The notes beneath the pieces were generated by a model. The model was given only the letters and a program-made list of their open reading frames with translations, did no database searches and was not told the origin of the DNA. From the NCBI GenBank assembly GCA_014360855.1, contig JACIWP010000169.1:1-7203 (forward strand): DNA of 7,203 nt, read 5' to 3'. A program made the translations under genes and the position numbers. This DNA comes from Anaerolineae bacterium. Its GTDB lineage: Bacteria; Chloroflexota; Anaerolineae; JACIWP01. Below, in pieces: positions 5,622-7,203 of this stretch. Positions within the stretch are counted from its first letter, which is position 1. The number at the start of each line of letters is the position of its first letter.

Positions 5622-6809
5622 ATGGCTGATAAGCTCGATTTCATCCGAGAGGAAATGGAGCGGTTGCGGAATGAGGGCTTGCTCATCACCATCCGCCGTA
5701 TGGACACGCCGCCCGGCGCCTGGATGGTGGTGGACGGGCGCAAGGTGCTGAACTTCTGCACCAACAACTACCTGGGTCTGGCGACGCATCCCCGCCTGAA
5801 GGAGGCGGCCATCAAGGCCATCCAGGAATGGGGTGCCGGCCCGGCCGCAGTGCGCTCGATCGCCGGCACCCAGCGCCTGCACCTGGAGCTGGAAGAGCGG
5901 CTGGCCCGCTTCAAAGGGGTCGAGGCGGCGCTCTACGTCCAATCCGGCTTCTGCGCCAACCAGGCCGCCATCCCGCCCCTGGTGGGGCCGGAGGACGTCA
6001 TCTTCTCCGACGAGCTGAACCATGCCAGCATTATTGACGGGTGCCGGCTGTCCCGCGCCAAAATCGTGGTCTATAAGCACTGTGACCCCCAGGACCTGGA
6101 AGAAAAGGTCAAGGAGCATCTGCCCAATTACCGCCGCGGCCTGCTGGTGACCGACGGCGTGTTCAGCATGGACGGCGATATTGCCCCGCTGGACAAGCTG
6201 TACGAGGTGGCGGAGAAGTATGGCCTCATCACCATGGTGGATGATGCCCACGGCGAGGGGGTGCTGGGGCGCGGCGGACGCGGCATCGTGGACCATTTCG
6301 GCCTGCACGGCAAGTTCGATATCGAGATCGGCACCCTGTCCAAGGCCTTCGGTGTGGTGGGCGGGGTCATCGCCGGCAAGAAGGTTATCGTGGACTTCCT
6401 GCGCCAGAAAGCGCGCCCCTTCCTGTTCTCCAGCGCCGTCACGCCGGCGGACACCGCCACCTGCATCGCCGCGGTGGACCTGCTGGAGGAATCCACCGAG
6501 CTGGTGGACCGGCTGTGGGCCAACGCCAACTACTTTAAGTCCGAGATGAAGCGCATGGGCTTTGACATCGGCGCCTCACAGACCCCCATCGTGCCGGTCA
6601 TGCTGGGCGAGGCGCCGCTGGCGATGGAGTTCTCCCGCCGGCTGTTCGAGGAAGGTGTTTTCGCCATGGCGCTGGGCTTTCCCACCGTGCCGCGCGGCAA
6701 GGCCCGCATCCGGGTGATGAACACGGCCTCCCATACCAAAGAGGACCTGGACCGCGGCCTGGAGGCCTTCCATAAGGTGGGGCGCGAGCTGGGCGTCATC
6801 TCGGGGTAG
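5622..6809 (+). CDS. kbl: Glycine C-acetyltransferase (2-amino-3-ketobutyrate CoA ligase)
   Basis: PLP-dependent alpha-oxoamine synthase of 395 aa, close to the roughly 400 aa usual for the family. It cleaves 2-amino-3-oxobutyrate with CoA to glycine and acetyl-CoA in the cytoplasm. Key features are FCTNNYLGLATHP (45-57), GAGPAAVRSIAGTQ (71-84), NHASIIDG (133-140, His134 stacking on the cofactor), TDGVFSMDGDIAPL (177-190), DDAHGEGVLG (207-216, with Asp207 and His210) and GTLSKAFGVVGG (237-248, Lys241 binding PLP). The related 5-aminolevulinate and 8-amino-7-oxononanoate synthases share this fold; coupling to threonine dehydrogenase decides in favour of kbl. It is the last gene of the operon. 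The AT-rich stretch after the stop (about 6812-6840) shows no strong hairpin, so the terminator is unclear. Confidence 0.95.
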   Translation: MADKLDFIREEMERLRNEGLLITIRRMDTPPGAWMVVDGRKVLNFCTNNYLGLATHPRLKEAAIKAIQEWGAGPAAVRSIAGTQRLHLELEERLARFKGVEAALYVQSGFCANQAAIPPLVGPEDVIFSDELNHASIIDGCRLSRAKIVVYKHCDPQDLEEKVKEHLPNYRRGLLVTDGVFSMDGDIAPLDKLYEVAEKYGLITMVDDAHGEGVLGRGGRGIVDHFGLHGKFDIEIGTLSKAFGVVGGVIAGKKVIVDFLRQKARPFLFSSAVTPADTATCIAAVDLLEESTELVDRLWANANYFKSEMKRMGFDIGASQTPIVPVMLGEAPLAMEFSRRLFEEGVFAMALGFPTVPRGKARIRVMNTASHTKEDLDRGLEAFHKVGRELGVISG

Positions 6810-6855
6810 GCCCCATAATTTTACGTTATTTTATGTTTAGGATTCGCCGGCCTAC

Positions 6856-6884
6856 TTGACGCTGGGGGATGCCTGTGCTATCAT
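6856..6884 (+). promoter_or_regulatory. Promoter of the lipoprotein gene
   Basis: TTGACG (6856-6861) and TATCAT (6879-6884) are separated by 17 bp, each one base off consensus. Transcription would begin near 6891, within or beside the first arm of the leader inverted repeat. This suggests the lipoprotein is a separate unit from the threonine operon, which ends at 6809. Confidence 0.7.
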
Positions 6885-6887
6885 CAG

Positions 6888-6944
6888 GGTAGGTTGAGGG
6901 GGCCTGGCAGTACGCGAAGCACGGGAACGACAGGCCAACCTACC
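6888..6944 (+). repeat. Long-range inverted repeat in the lipoprotein leader
   Basis: GGTAGGTTG (6888-6896) is perfectly complementary to CAACCTACC (6936-6944). Inside it, GCCTG (6902-6906) pairs with CAGGC (6931-6935) after a five-base bulge on the 5' side, and a small GC-GAA-GC hairpin (6914-6920) is possible in the loop. The RNA would form an extended stem at its very 5' end, finishing seven bases before the Shine-Dalgarno site. It could be a 5' stabilising stem, a regulatory leader, or at DNA level an operator over the start site. I do not recognise any known riboswitch class. Confidence 0.6.
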
Positions 6945-6964
6945 ATAAGGGAAGGAGGCATCCT

Positions 6965-7203
6965 GTGAGCAGAAAGGTCATATTCTCCCTGGGTGTGATG
7001 GCGCTGGTGATGCTGATGCTGGTCAGTGCCGGCGGGTGCACGCGGCCCAAGCCGGAGGCCAAGGCGACTCCCACCGTCGCCGTCGGCGAGACGGTGCTGG
7101 CGACCGCTACGCCGGCCCCGGCGGTCACGCAGGTGATCAGCCCGACCGTGGTCACCACCGGCCCGACGACGGCGGCGCCGCAACCTACTGGCGCGGCCGG
7201 GGA
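6965..7203 (+). CDS. Putative lipoprotein with Thr/Pro-rich linker (5' part only, runs off the window)
   Basis: GTG start with AAGGAGG at 6952-6958, six bases upstream. The 79 visible codons begin with a signal peptide: Ser-Arg-Lys at 2-4, a hydrophobic core at about 5-21, then SAGGC with Cys25 as the likely lipidated residue. The lipobox is loose (Ala-Gly-Gly-Cys rather than Leu-Ala-Gly-Cys). After Cys25 there is no globular domain in view, only a low-complexity Thr/Pro/Ala/Val-rich linker (about 35-79), typical of a surface-tethered exported protein whose functional domain lies further on. The family therefore cannot be named. It has its own promoter and leader, so it is probably not part of the threonine operon. 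Confidence 0.8.
   Translation, partial: MSRKVIFSLGVMALVMLMLVSAGGCTRPKPEAKATPTVAVGETVLATATPAPAVTQVISPTVVTTGPTTAAPQPTGAAG

Noticed and set aside
6810..6845. Intrinsic terminator after kbl
   Set aside because: The stretch is AT-rich with short T-runs, but only a weak five-bp pairing (CATAA with TTATG) is available, not a GC-rich stem.
1..7203. CRISPR array, insertion sequence, phage attachment site or integration at the tRNA genes
   Set aside because: No regularly spaced repeats, transposase or integrase gene, or duplicated tRNA 3' end was seen; gene content and base composition are even across the window.

Overview
The window is GC-rich bacterial chromosome with ordinary housekeeping content. 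It has strong Shine-Dalgarno sites, sigma-70-like promoters with 17-bp spacers, a bacterial initiator tRNA and a lipoprotein signal. The hexamer GCCGGC is everywhere (about 50 copies by hand count). The mix of genes, the Thr/Pro-rich lipoprotein linker and the GC level would fit a Chloroflexota (Anaerolineae-like) bacterium, but this is an impression from style and not a proven assignment.

Layout, left to right. (1) 93-2396, plus strand: an extended -10 promoter drives a CNNM/CorC-type membrane protein (DUF21 + CBS pair + CorC_HlyC domain), followed 48 bp later by a COG1237-type metallo-beta-lactamase-fold hydrolase. (2) 2448-4179, plus strand: a second promoter drives a stand-alone homocysteine S-methyltransferase-family protein, whose stop codon overlaps the start of a PlsC-type acyltransferase (TGATG). 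(3) 4197-4430, minus strand: two tRNA genes with CAT anticodons, an initiator tRNA-fMet and then an elongator-type tRNA-Met. They are read from a perfect consensus promoter (TTGACA, 17 bp, TATAAT) and end against a perfect 17-bp inverted repeat, which lies between the convergent acyltransferase and tRNA units and probably terminates one or both. (4) 4540-6809, plus strand: a promoter and a two-gene operon encoding SDR-type L-threonine 3-dehydrogenase and glycine C-acetyltransferase. Together these convert threonine, NAD+ and CoA to glycine, acetyl-CoA and NADH. (5) 6856-7203, plus strand: a promoter, a short leader with a long-range inverted repeat, and the 5' end of a lipoprotein gene cut by the window edge.

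The clearest metabolic unit is the threonine-to-glycine operon. The other pairings (transporter-like protein with hydrolase, methyltransferase with acyltransferase) are co-transcribed by appearance only, with no obvious shared pathway. I do not see a defence system, mobile element, CRISPR array or clearly novel multi-gene system. The points most worth a second look are the GCCGGC excess, the structured lipoprotein leader, the inverted repeat abutting the tRNA CCA end, and the U1/U72 initiator tRNA without encoded CCA.
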